Assembly (NCBI RefSeq): GCF_000004075.3 | Contig: NC_026657.2 | Span: 37,620,732 to 37,684,731 of the forward strand | Reading direction: 5' to 3' | Length of the DNA: 64,000 nucleotides | Source: Cucumis sativus | Lineage: Eukaryota > Streptophyta > Magnoliopsida > Cucurbitales > Cucurbitaceae | Shown: piece after piece, positions 14,540 through 24,934 of the stretch | Layout: each line of letters starts with the position of its first letter | Position numbering within the stretch: position 1 is the first letter of the stretch | Program-made: the position numbers and the translations under genes | The notes under the pieces: generated by a model | The model's input: the letters and a program-made list of their open reading frames with translations, nothing else | Database searches by the model: none | What the model was told of the DNA's origin: nothing

Positions 14540-15167
14540 TATATACACACCTTAAACAACTTCGGGCGCAAATAGCCCATTGGAAAATTGGAGCGTTCCA
14601 CGACACAACCTTTGTCACGTCGGGGATATTTTTCTCGACGTAATGTTGAGAAAAGAGTTCTACCAACGCTTATGGTTACGTCGACAGAGCCCTACCCCTA
14701 ACGTTAAGAGTGTTGTTTCCACAACGTGATTACGTCGTCAGCACAATAGGCATCGGAGGAAGAGCATTCACGACACTACTATCTTTGTTCTTCGGGAACG
14801 TGTCTCCCGACACGAATTTCCTAACATTCATCCTAATGTGGATGACAATTCTTCACCTTCATCGATGCCCTCTTGTGTCGGGAAAACTCCGACTTGTTGT
14901 AGTGTAACGACGCGTTGACTCGACGGTCGTAAACATATGTTGTTGACGCTCTGACCCAACATCGGCATTAGGGTATTGCCGACGTGTTGACCTTGTCGAC
15001 AAATCATGTGTCGTCCAAAAATTCTACGTTGACGTCTTCTCGTTTCTACATCGTCATTTAAGACGCCTGTGACGACATGTCATTCTGTGTCGGCATAGCC
15101 TTCGCCGAAGCACGATGATTTTTTTGCGACAATAGCTTCGTTGGCAAAACCCTGAGTTCTTGTAGTG
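14540..15167. mobile_element. CACTA-type transposon end with GC-richer subterminal repeats
   Basis: The stretch is richer in GC than its surroundings and full of ACGTCG/CGTCG/CGACG variants, as in subterminal arrays of CACTA elements. It ends 'cctgagttcttgtagtg' (15151-15167), the complement of CACTACAAGAACTCAGG. A second internal end-like 'gacttgttgtagtg' lies at 14891-14904, so two ends may be nested here. No transposase frame is visible and the left terminus was not found. The family assignment rests on the terminus and motif density only. Confidence 0.5.
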
Positions 15168-15220
15168 ATAGTGTTAATATCTAACTAAAATATCATGGAT
15201 TCAATCAATTGCCTTATAAC

Positions 15221-15330
15221 CAGAAGTTAATAAAGTTGGAAATGTGTATGAGTTAGGACCAGTCATATTAGCCACCTACCTAGGAGTTAATGCAGTTGGA
15301 AATGTGTCGAAGTTAGGACCAACAATAGAA
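15221..15330. repeat. Two-copy 60-bp direct repeat upstream of the dehydrogenase gene
   Basis: The segments starting at 15221 and 15281 align with period 60 and roughly 85 percent identity over 42 bp, sharing 'gttggaaatgtgt' and 'gttaggacc'. The array lies about 390-490 bp upstream of the start codon of the CAD-like gene and encloses an ACCTACC element. Confidence 0.8.
15274..15280 (+). promoter_or_regulatory. AC element (ACCTACC), candidate MYB site upstream of the CAD-like gene
   Basis: ACCTACC matches the AC-I element bound by R2R3-MYB regulators of phenylpropanoid and lignin genes. It is about 434 bp upstream of the dehydrogenase start codon. A single heptamer is weak evidence; the gene type it precedes makes it notable. 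Confidence 0.35.
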
Positions 15331-15623
15331 TTGGGGAGTTGGGACCAACGATCTTTTACGAGTTTGCCGAATTCACTATGGAGAAGTGAAAGAGCTTTTA
15401 AAAGTTTTATGGTGGGAGATGAAAGTGTCTATTTTGTAACTAGAGATACCAAATCCACACGAACTCCAAACCTAATAAACCAAAATTGCATTTTATATTA
15501 AACAAAATTATATAAAAAGGAAAAAATAACATTAAAATTAGAAAAGTGGGGCCTCCGAGTATTTTTTTATTTAGGTAAATTTCACAATTATTTCTAAACA
15601 ACTTCGTGGTTGTCTCTGGACGG

Positions 15624-15634
15624 CTTTAAATATG
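15624..15634 (+). promoter_or_regulatory. Candidate TATA element of the CAD-like gene
   Basis: 'ctttaaatatgg' lies about 85 bp before the start codon, a position compatible with a short 5' leader. The leader itself contains a (CT)n run at about 15672-15701. Confidence 0.45.
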
Positions 15635-15671
15635 GAGGGCACTCTGTTTCATCTTCATCAACCATTCTCAA

Positions 15672-15702
15672 TTCTCTATCTCTCTCTCTCTCTCTCTCTC
15701 TC
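15672..15702. repeat. (CT)n microsatellite in the 5' leader of the CAD-like gene
   Basis: About 15 CT units just upstream of the start codon at 15714. Pyrimidine-rich leaders are common in plants and the run is likely to vary in length. Confidence 0.85.
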
Positions 15703-15713
15703 GTACCATTTCA

Positions 15714-18348
15714 ATGGCTCAAACCACTTCCAATCACACTCAGACAGTCTCCGGTTGGGCAGCCCATGATTCTTCCGGCAAGATCACTCCATATACTTTC
15801 AAACGCAGGTGCGTAACACACAGCTTTTTTTTTCTTGCTTTCTGATATCTGTTTCTCTTTCCTTTTCAATTGCTGTCTGATCTGATGATCAAGTTCTGCA
15901 GAGAAAACGGCCCTGACGATGTGACCATAGAGATTTTGTACTGTGGAATATGCCATACCGATATTCACTACGCTAAAAATGAGTGGGGCATCACCATGTA
16001 TCCTGTAGTTCCCGGGTACTACAGTACACCCTCTGTTTTTCTTTTCTTCATTTTCTTAAACACTTGCTCTACTACTTCGAACTTGAGTTTATTAATGTCA
16101 TTTATCAAGGAAGAGCAAAATCTTTACCAATATCCTTCAGATCTGTCCATGAGTGAAAGATTGAATTGACTGCAACACCCACTTAAATTAAGATCCTAAC
16201 AAAGATTAAACAACTCAAAATTTGATAAATTCTATATTTTATGCTTCGTGTTCAGGCATGAGATGACAGGGGTGATCACGAAGGTAGGAAACAACGTGAA
16301 GAAGTTCAAAATAGGAGACAAAGTGGGTGTTGGATGTATAGCCGCTACATGTTTGAACTGTGAATTCTGCAAAGATTCCCAAGAGAATTACTGTGAAAAT
16401 TTACAGTTTTCGTACAACGGAATCTTCTGGGATGGCAGCATAACATACGGGGGATACTCCAAAATGTTTGTTTCAGATCAAAGGTGAGTTCATTTTACAT
16501 ATAAACAAAACCCATTTTTGTCGTACGCAAGGTGTTTGTGAAAATAATAATAATAATAATAACAACAACAGGTACGTTGTGCACATACCGGAGAGCCTAC
16601 CAATGGACGCAGCGGCGCCGTTGCTATGTGCGGGAATAACCGTGTTTACCCCGATGAAAGACCTCGGTTTGATTGATTCACCAGGGAAGAAAGTGGGAGT
16701 GGTGGGGCTTGGAGGGCTAGGCCATATAGCAGTAAAATTTGCAAAGGCGTTTGGTCACCATGTGACAGTGATCAGTACCTCTGCTTCAAAGGAACAAGAA
16801 GCCAAAAAACGACTTGGGGCTGACGAGTTCATAGTCAGTAAAGATTCTCAACAAATGCAGGTTAGTTGAATTTGATGATTATTGTTGCAGTTATGAATGA
16901 TTGTGATGATAAAACAAGTAATTGATGGGTTTTGTTTGTTTGTGTGTGTGTGAATGATAGAGTAATAAGAGGACGCTTGATTTTATAATGGACACAGTAT
17001 CAGCACAGCATTGCATAGGACCAATATTGGAGCTGCTAAAAGTGAATGGGACATTGTCAATTGTGGGAGCTCCAGAAAAGCCCATTCAATTGCCTTCTTT
17101 TCCTTTAATATTTGGTACTGTTTACGAAATCCCAAACTTTCTATTATTGGAGTCAATGGTCAATGCATTTTCCAATACTTCAAATAGGTTTTCCTAATTA
17201 AATATTTCAAACTTACATTTCTTCTTAATATATACTTTCTCTTGGAAATAGGAAGCTGCCCTTTTGGAGTTCACTTCTTTTGTTTTTGCATCTTAATTAA
17301 ATTATCAAAGTCTTTGTTTGCCTCTTACCAAAATTTTCTTTTAACCTCTTTTCAAATATTAAATTTTCTTTTCTGCTCTAGAATGTCGTAAATTAATAAA
17401 TCATTTAATAACGTGTTAAATAATAATAAAAAATATTTCACACGAAATACAGTTAAGTATTGTTTCTTTCTTTTTTTTTTATCAAATTACAAGCTTTAAC
17501 TCTAAAATTTTGGACTTTGCGTGTGATAGAAATTCTAAACTTTCAAATTTTAGTTGATTAAATTTAAGTTTTATGTGTGCGACCTATTAGACACTTTGAA
17601 TTTTATGGAACAAATAGACATAAACTTCTAAGTTCAAGAAATAAATTTGTAATTTAAATTTTTTTATTAAGGTATATGATCAAATCTTTTAAATTTAGGT
17701 GTAAACGACTAAAGCTCCTTAATTGACTTTTATTTAAGATTTTTGGTCTATATTGAAAAGGAAAATTATAGCAAATAGAACAACTAAAAAAATAAATTGA
17801 AAAATAGCACAATGATAAAATAAATATTAATTAGTTAGCTAGTTAATTTTTTTAAAATGTCAAGTTTTATTTATTGATAATAGAAGCTATCAAAAATTTA
17901 TCAACAATAGCAACTGCCTCAAATTAAAAGCTACAGTGATTAAAGCTATTAGTGATGACAACTACAACTATTATTACTATTAACTTTCAATTTTGACGAA
18001 TTAAGAAGAAACCTAATAGTAGTTGAGATCGGACCTTTTCAGTCTTTTACTAAATTTTGTTCTACCTGTGCAATTATTTTATGATTGTGTTATATTCTTT
18101 TATTTTTACTTAGCTTAAGAAAACATTGAAAATTGACAGGGAAGAGGACAGTGAAGGGAAGCATAATTGGTGGAATACAAGAGACACAACAGATGATGGA
18201 TCTGTGTGGTAAATACAACATTACATGTGATATCGAAGTGGTTAAGCCACACGAAATCAACCATGCAATGGAACGCCTTATCCAAAACGATGTTCGATAC
18301 CGATTTGTCATTGACATTGCCCAAAACAAACCCAATTCCAACGTTTAA
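15714..18348 (+). CDS. Cinnamyl alcohol / mannitol dehydrogenase (medium-chain zinc ADH), 362 aa
   Basis: Six exons: 15714-15808, 15902-16015, 16256-16483, 16572-16860, 16961-17114 and 18140-18348. Phases join exactly to 1,089 nt. The product is an NADPH-dependent zinc alcohol dehydrogenase, probably cytosolic, reducing cinnamyl-type aldehydes in phenylpropanoid metabolism. Catalytic zinc ligands are visible: C49 in GICHTD, H71-E72 in PGHE and C165 in PLLCAG. The structural zinc site is C102, C105, C108 and C116. The nucleotide-binding motif GLGGLG is at 191-196, and S214-T215-S216 after strand beta-2 fits NADP(H) preference. The C-terminal [13 protein letters not shown] helix and YRFVIDI strand are typical. 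Sequence style places it nearer the ELI3/'probable mannitol dehydrogenase' group than the core lignin CADs; substrate cannot be read from sequence. Length matches the family (about 357-362 aa). Confidence 0.95.
17115..18139 (+). other. Long last intron of the CAD-like gene
   Basis: This 1,025-bp intron interrupts the codon for the Gly of FGKRTVKG. It is AT-rich and unremarkable; the other four introns are 88-240 bp. An intronic ORF reading through the donor site is not coding. Confidence 0.85.
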
Positions 18349-18655
18349 TCCATTTCGATCTTATGTTTACAACCACTTTGTTGCATTTAATGGTTATAAG
18401 TAAGATTAACAAATGTGTTACCTTATGTATTTGTTTCCTTCTTCAATATTAAAAGTCTTTGTGTGCTATTTTTTAATATCGAGTAATCGTCTTATGTTTG
18501 TTTGGTCTAATTTTATCTATCATATGAGAGAGAACAAAAATAAAATGAATAATTCACTCCGAAAATATCGCAATCTTTGTAAAAATATACAAATTACTTC
18601 TCTAATTACTAAATAATTTTGATTTGAGAGGATGTCTCACTCTCATTATCAAGTG

Positions 18656-18776
18656 ATACATATTGAAGCGATTGAGCCACACATGATATTTAATCGTTCA
18701 ATAAAACGCCTTCTAAAAAACGAGTTTGAATTCCAGGTTGTAGTTCACATTGTACAGAACAAACCCAATTATTTAC
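18656..18776 (+). pseudogene. Orphan diverged copy of the CAD last exon
   Basis: The plus-strand frame from about 18632 encodes IHIEAIEPHMIFNRSIKR...QNKPN. This aligns along its length with the C-terminus of the dehydrogenase that ends 300 bp upstream ([17 protein letters not shown]...QNKPN). At DNA level 'gagccacac', 'aaacgcctt' and 'acaaacccaatt' are shared. No other CAD exon is visible upstream or downstream, and the frame runs past the normal C-terminus. The divergence is larger than expected for a recent tandem copy, so it may come from a lost paralogue. Confidence 0.75.
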
Positions 18777-18869
18777 CACAAATTTTGATAAAAGAGATTG
18801 GGACCCCTTACATTCTGTATTCATATGCAATGGAAAGTTTTAGGAATGAAAAGATATATAATAGGTAGT

Positions 18870-19380
18870 GTGTTCATAAAATAAATTAATATCTAATTCA
18901 ATAATGCATATATTTGAAATACAATGAAAGCAGAATGGAAATGGTCCAAACAATGTGTCCTTTCATAGTCTTTTCTTTTTTTTTTCTTTTTCAAAGAAAA
19001 ATGACCTTTTGTGGTCTTTTATGAATAGGTTTAAAAGTCTTTAAATAATATGGCATTGTGATCTTAAATAAAAATTTGTATTCTCTCTCTTTCTCTTTCC
19101 CTCTTTAATTATATTTATATTTAGTTATGTGTTGTTTCTAAGGTGTTGACATCAAGTTGTTATTTGTGTTATTTGACATTATTTATTTGACTAGGTTAGA
19201 AATACAATCAAAATCTTACATTAGCTAGATAAAAGAATGATCATACGTAAATGAGTGAAGTCTTACGTCATATTACCATTGGTATGACATCAAAAGCAAA
19301 GTCATAAGAGTATATACTCAAAGTGGACAATACCATACCTAACAAGTAGTCTCATACTCATGCCCTAACTTAATTGTGAT
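18870..19380. other. Intergenic sequence, no gene seen
   Basis: AT-rich DNA between the CAD fragment and the LTR remnant. The 19,230-19,380 part ('agtcttacgtcat...actcaaagtggacaat') resembles LTR-type sequence I have seen in plants, but I could not define its borders. Confidence 0.5.
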
Positions 19381-19427
19381 GGTAGAATTCTTCTAAAGTG
19401 TTGTTGGATAGGCAACCAATGGTATTT

Positions 19428-19915
19428 TATTCGAGGGGAGAATTGTTGAGAATATCTTAACATATGTTATTTTATGCTTGAAGAGTGGTCTTTGTGTTTT
19501 TGTTAGATCATTTGCCGATTACATTTTGAAGAGGAGAATGTTATCGTCGTGAGTTAAAATTATGTGACTTTCACGGAGAAGGGTGTGAGTTTTCTATATC
19601 AAGATAGTTCTCACACATGTTATAGATCAAGTCTGCATAAGAAGAAGAGAGAGATTCTCTAACTTAGGGAACTCTAGGTTCGTAGGCGATGGACGATTGA
19701 GTGAACTTCATTATAAGAAATACAAATATATTCCCTAGTGAGAAGGAGTTTCACACTTAAGAGGATCATGGACGTTCATTTATTAATGTATCTAAAACTT
19801 AGAAAATCCTGATCTCACATTTAGTGTCAAGACAAGTGACGTGTTGTCACTATTCTATAATTTTTTTATAATTATTTTACTTTACATTAGTGAATTTATT
19901 TTTTAAAACATATAA
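19428..19915 (+). mobile_element. Remnant 3' end of a Ty1/copia-like retrotransposon (polypurine tract plus LTR)
   Basis: 'ttcgaggggagaat' (about 19430-19443) looks like a copia polypurine tract and is followed immediately by 'tgttgagaatatc', a typical copia LTR start. A plausible LTR body follows to about 19.9 kb. No gag/pol frame remains upstream, and the right border and target-site duplication could not be fixed, so the end coordinate is approximate. Confidence 0.5.
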
Positions 19916-20670
19916 CACAGTAAACGTTAATAGTATTTCATCAAATTGATATCATATCAATTACTAGATTGCATATGTGATTATTTTCTCTTTCGCTATC
20001 TGTGTTGCTTTATAAAGTGTCACAACATCATTCTTTTAAACTCAATTGTGTTTAGATTCCATCCTATTTTCACTTGGGATTGTAATTAATTAATTTGGTT
20101 TCGTTGACCTAAAGTTTTTATTTCTAAGTTTAACGTCACCTTACTACTAATCATAATTTTAAAAACAAGTAATAAATTGATTATGAGTAACCTTATATTC
20201 AAAGCCAAACTTTGTTTTCATTGTGTTTTAAATTAAATTTCCTTCCCAATTTCTTTTTGAGACGATAAAAAGTCAATATTAATACCCTAAATTTTATCAT
20301 TTCAAAGGTAATAATTACATTTGTTTATCAAAGTAAACAATTTGCATTACTATATTTTCAAGAAGTTGAATATTCGGCCTTTCATCATCGTAGTCGTTAG
20401 TACTAAAGAATATGTATATATATTAGTTTGAATTTTAGTGTTGTTTTTAAGATAATTACTTTAGACAATTTACTACAATTTCATTTTGAACTCTTCAATA
20501 CATCACTTTACCCACACGAATAAAATTTCCACATTGAGTAACGACATTTCATTAATACAAGAGTTTTTCATTTTGAATTCTATACTCTTCCATTTTTTTT
20601 ATTAAAGTATTACGAGATAATCTTTTTTGCTACTTTGATAAAGTTTTGAGATAATGGTTACTCGACTATA

Positions 20671-20732
20671 ATAGAAATATAATTATGAATTAGATAGGAT
20701 CAAATAGAAATATAATTATGAGTTAGATAGAA
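20671..20732. repeat. Direct repeat of 29 bp, period 33
   Basis: 'atagaaatataattatga' followed by a/gttagatag occurs at 20671 and 20704 with two or three differences. It is a local duplication with no inferred role. Confidence 0.85.
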
Positions 20733-21469
20733 TTTAATTTGATGTAATTATTAGTTCAAAATTTTAATGGACAACTCATCCTAGACTTTATATTTTCCCT
20801 TATCATTTCTCTTATATTAACTTTTTAAAAACTTTGATGTATTATTTAAAACTTCGAGATATTGATTAAAAATGAGAGTACTGGTTTCTTTAATCCAAAT
20901 CTGGTTTCAAAGATATAAATTAATAATACTTTGCTATAGTGACCTAATCTAACTTTATGTACACATGTTCAAATATTTGAATCTACTGCCCTACCTACTC
21001 TTAAACTAAAGAAAAATTTTCTTTTGATTTTTCTTTCCTTTTTGAAAAGATTTCTTTTGAATAGTTTAATCTTTCTACCCACAAACCATTTTTTTAATGA
21101 AAAAAAATGAAGAATGTAGAGCTAATTTCAAATATAAAAAAATAAATTAAAATATTTATTATAATGTATCTACGATAGATCGTAAGACTACTATATGCAT
21201 CTATTTATATCATGATAAACACATATAATAGTCTATCTTGATTTATCACATATCGATTGTAATATTTTATTATATTTGTAAACATTTTAAAAATATTGTC
21301 ACTTAAAATAATTTTTCAAGAATATGTGAAAGAGAAAAAACTTGGATATTCAAAAGAAATCATTCAAGCAAATGATGCAGTTTTAATCAATGCTCTATTT
21401 GGCGATAAAATGTTTTGCTTTCCTACAAACCTCCAAACAAATCTATTTCACATAACATTTAACGGTTTG

Positions 21470-21595
21470 GAATTGATAAAAACACACTTCCCAAATTCAA
21501 AATCACTCGAAAACACACCCTTCACACTAGTTTTGAGAATGGTCAAAATAATTTTAACAATTACATAATCATTCCCAAACACGCTCTAACTCTCA
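21470..21595 (-). repeat. MITE-like dispersed repeat, copy 1
   Basis: Read on the minus strand from 21594, it begins 'agagcgtgtttgggaatgat'. It resembles the plus-strand segment at 24,112-24,260 inside an Abitram intron ('agagcatgtttacgagtgat'). Both then run into AT-rich 'aaaatcact'-type sequence. The family is unassigned. Confidence 0.5.
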
Positions 21596-22528
21596 GAAAA
21601 ATTGCTATATCTCCTCTGATCCTCGTGGGGAATCTGTGAGGATTGAGTTTCTTGTAGGAAATTATTCTCCATTTGTTTTTCCTTCCCTTAAAATTCTTAA
21701 ACATCCTAATAAAACAAAATAACATTCCATACCCTTCATAATAATCCAAAAATAAAGTTAAAACTATACTCTTATGTTCACACTCTTACACAATGGATTT
21801 CTTGTCCTAATAGGGATAGGTCAAATCACGACTCAAATTGGGTGTTTGGAGGGTTTAGCTGAGTTTTAAGCTCTTAGAACCAATATGTTAAAATTGGTAA
21901 ATTTGTGTTTGAAGTGCAAAGTAGTACTATAAAATTAAGTTGTTGACTAAACATGAAAAGTAAAGAAAGAGGAAAAGAAAAAGTTTAAAGTTTCTCCAGG
22001 AATGATGACTATTAAAATTGGTGGAATTTAGTTATAAAATGTAAATTTTATAAGTCAGTGAGCCAAACACATCATCTATAAGATTTTGAAATGGTATTTG
22101 GAAGGTGGGGAAATTTTTTTTAAACATTTAAACGCTATTTAAAACTTCGATTATGCAAATCCTAAAGAAATAAAAAGAAAAAAATAAACGATAAATATAG
22201 TTGCAAGAGAATTTCTTCCCGAAGTTATTGTAAAATAAAGATTCGACTTGAAAACACTCCCAAATAGGGGATTTTGGGTGTGGGATAGTGTCATCGGTTA
22301 CATCCCAGATTGGCACCTCTCTTAACAAATGCTAATTGATGATGATGATAAATTGACAATGATGCCACCATGAGACTTTTCTAAGTGAAGTGTTGAAATT
22401 AAGTGGCAAGGACCAAAGACTTCTTATAAAGATCAACTATCAAAACTGGAAGACACAAAGACTGAAAGTTCTAACCAATATTAGACTTTTATACTTGGAA
22501 ACAAATCACAAAATGCCAGGCAAGGTAA

Positions 22529-22546
22529 GTGTGTGTGTGTGTGTGT
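22529..22546. repeat. (GT)n microsatellite
   Basis: About nine GT units just upstream, in plus coordinates, of the Abitram-like gene's 3' end. No function is inferred. Confidence 0.85.
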
Positions 22547-22707
22547 ATTTTATTCTCGAACGTACCAGAACTAAGTGAATTATTATCAATCGGCAGTCTG
22601 TTAAACTATGCTGCTTGATAAACCTGGCAGGTTAAAAAAACAGATGGAGAAAGCATCAATGGAAGAAATCTAAAATATTACTTGGTTTCTGTCAGCAGAA
22701 GAATGAA

Positions 22708-24931
22708 TCAGTTGAGCTCTCTCAATCTTTTGTGTTCTTCAAGGCTCAGCAATGACTCCTTGACTTTCAACCAGTCTGCTGGTTTTGGCATAACAATAGC
22801 AATGTACCCTTCTCTGTGAGGCTGTAATTATATAAATAGTCAAGTCAGAAGCTTGTTTTTACTTTTTTCCCATTTAAAGTATGTGAATTGAAAATGAACA
22901 CTAATGATGATTGACTCAATCTTGTTGTCATAGCATAAAGAAGGATATTGCTTTTTTTCCTTCTAATTTGCATTGATATAATTTCATTTTCATATTATAT
23001 ACAGTATACTCATCGTGAAAACAGCAAATAGAACACCAATCTTCCTTCAAAAGTTTTTGGGGAACTTGTCATCTGAGCATTAGTTAGAAATGTCAATAGT
23101 AGTTGCTTTTTGTGCCTGTGTTAGTGCAATAAAAAGTAAAAGCCTAACAAATATTAGTAATGTTTCAGTTAGCCAATCTAATAATATATCAGAATTATCT
23201 TCTATATGTGATTTTTAAAAATCTTTTAATTTAAACAAATATTCGTAATGTAGCATGCTCATAGGAATATAGAACAACCACGCTTTCACAAACTACAGTA
23301 AAAGCAATCAATATCTTAACCCACAAAAGGCCACTGATTTAAAAAGTTGCACTCACCAAAGTGTTGAGCAACTCTGGCTGCTTTATTAAGCGATCATTTA
23401 CTTCCAATAGAGAACCTTTAACAGAACACCTAACAATAGCATAAAAAATCTGAGTTACACTTGCAATTGAAGAGAAGCTGATGGACATATGTTGTTATCA
23501 GAAATATGTGAATGAAAGGCAAGAAGATTCAACCTTACAATATAAGAAGCATCTTTGGTGTAGACTTTACATAGAGCAGAGTTGGGCTCAAAGAATTGTG
23601 CATTCTGCAATAGAATACTAGTGACTTCAGCACAGAAAATAAAATCCAAGTATTCAGATTAACAAACAAGACAGGAGTTAAAATTAGAAACTGTAAAAAG
23701 AAATTTTTATAAAGTTGGGCTATCATATAATGTAAAGCATCCGGATGCCATTTCTTATGGTACACCAAAATTTCTACAAGAGAAAGCAACCTCCATTATC
23801 ACAAAAGAACTCCACAAGCCAAGGCTGGTTCTGAAACATGTATCAATCTGTACAACCTTAGTTGAACAGGATCTGTTTTATGGGTTGTACAATTGTGTCC
23901 TTGGACATTGTCTATGAAATGGTGAATTATGATATAGTTCATAAATAATTTTATAGGAAATTGACATACTCTTCTATCTAGTGACGATAATTTCATTTCA
24001 TAAAATCCAAAGTAACATAACTCACACAAGGCCAAATCAGCACCATAACAGTAAGTAAGGTTATACCACAATGTCTATGCAGTGGTTAACTTAGTTTCTA
24101 GAGGACTGTTGTTTTAGAGCATGTTTACGAGTGATTCTTGAATTAAAATCACTTCTATCATTTTCAAAATCATTCCAAAATATATTTTGAATCATTCCAA
24201 TTTGAAAATAAGAAAATGATATAAAATCAAATATTAAATTAGTTTTCAGAAATTAACATCACTTAATCGAAAAATAACAAGAAACAGTTCGCAAGTCTGC
24301 AATTACCATTTCTGTACCTTCTTGCGTTTTCCAGTGACTTTAAAGCTGCTGCGATCGGATTTCCCTACATTGAAATCAACGGCCGTGACCCCGCCACTGT
24401 CTTTAAATGCAATATGCGTAGCAGCCAAGCCGACCACACACAAGCTAGAATAAGAAAAGCAAAGCAAAATAGTAAATTCGATGAGCGGGAAATTGTTCGT
24501 TGGATAAAACAAAAAGAGATATCAAAATCGTTACCCGTTGGCGTGGCGGTAAACGTACTGATCATGACCTTCCTTGATAAAATCTGGAAATCAGATGACC
24601 AATTATTAAGAATAAGCAAAGGGTTTAGGGTTTAATTATAGCACTAAAACCTCCATTATGAATTTGAAAAGGATATGGCGACAGTGGACGTACCGGGAGC
24701 GAAATACGAGACGAAATTGGTCTCGACGGCGGAGGGAGGCACGAGCGGAAGATCCCTAACATCGGGAGTCAAAAGTTTACGTAGCTCTTCATCTTGTTCA
24801 TCTTCTTGGAATGATTTCGGCAGTGGTTCTGCCAGTTGTTGTAGTTCGTGATTCTCCAGAGGCGGCGGTGGTGATGGTGAAGGATTTTGAACAGTCATAT
24901 GAACATCGTTATCGGTTTCACCATGCTCCAT
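22708..24931 (-). CDS. Abitram (FAM206/Simiate)-like protein, 223 aa
   Basis: Six exons on the minus strand: 24694-24931, 24535-24583, 24318-24444, 23534-23604, 23357-23429 and 22708-22821. Phases join to 672 nt. The N-terminal 75 aa are acidic and proline-rich. From about residue 80 comes the conserved core: F-x-KEGHDQYVYRHANGLCVVGLA, a K-rich turn (VTGKRKK), NAQFFEPNSALCKV, the CSVKGSLLEVN signature, and EGYIAIVMPKP near the end. That order matches the single-hybrid/barrel-sandwich fold of the Abitram family. Animal members are nuclear-speckle and actin-associated; plant function is essentially unknown. The two short exons (49 and 73 bp) were placed by phase and splice sites. Intron 3 (23605-24317) contains a MITE-like insertion. 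Confidence 0.88.
24110..24262 (+). repeat. MITE-like dispersed repeat, copy 2, in the Abitram intron
   Basis: The segment begins 'ttttagagcatgtttacgag' and is the opposite-orientation relative of 21,470-21,595. It lies wholly within intron 3 (23605-24317), so it should not affect the protein. Confidence 0.5.
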
Positions 24932-24934
24932 CGG

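Larger units (their letters stand above)
19920..22700. other. Intergenic region, no gene seen
   Basis: About 2.8 kb of AT-rich DNA. It contains a 33-bp-period direct repeat at 20671-20732, a 'tctacgatagatcg' repeat-like stretch near 21,170-21,250, a MITE-like segment at 21,470-21,595 and a (GT)n run near 22,529. The 90-aa open frame at 21296 has no recognisable domain and sits in repeat-like DNA. Part of 22,330-22,700 is probably the 3' UTR of the minus-strand Abitram-like gene. Confidence 0.6.

Noticed and set aside
21296..21568. 90-aa frame as a possible small gene
   Set aside because: It overlaps a MITE-like repeat and has no domain or gene context.
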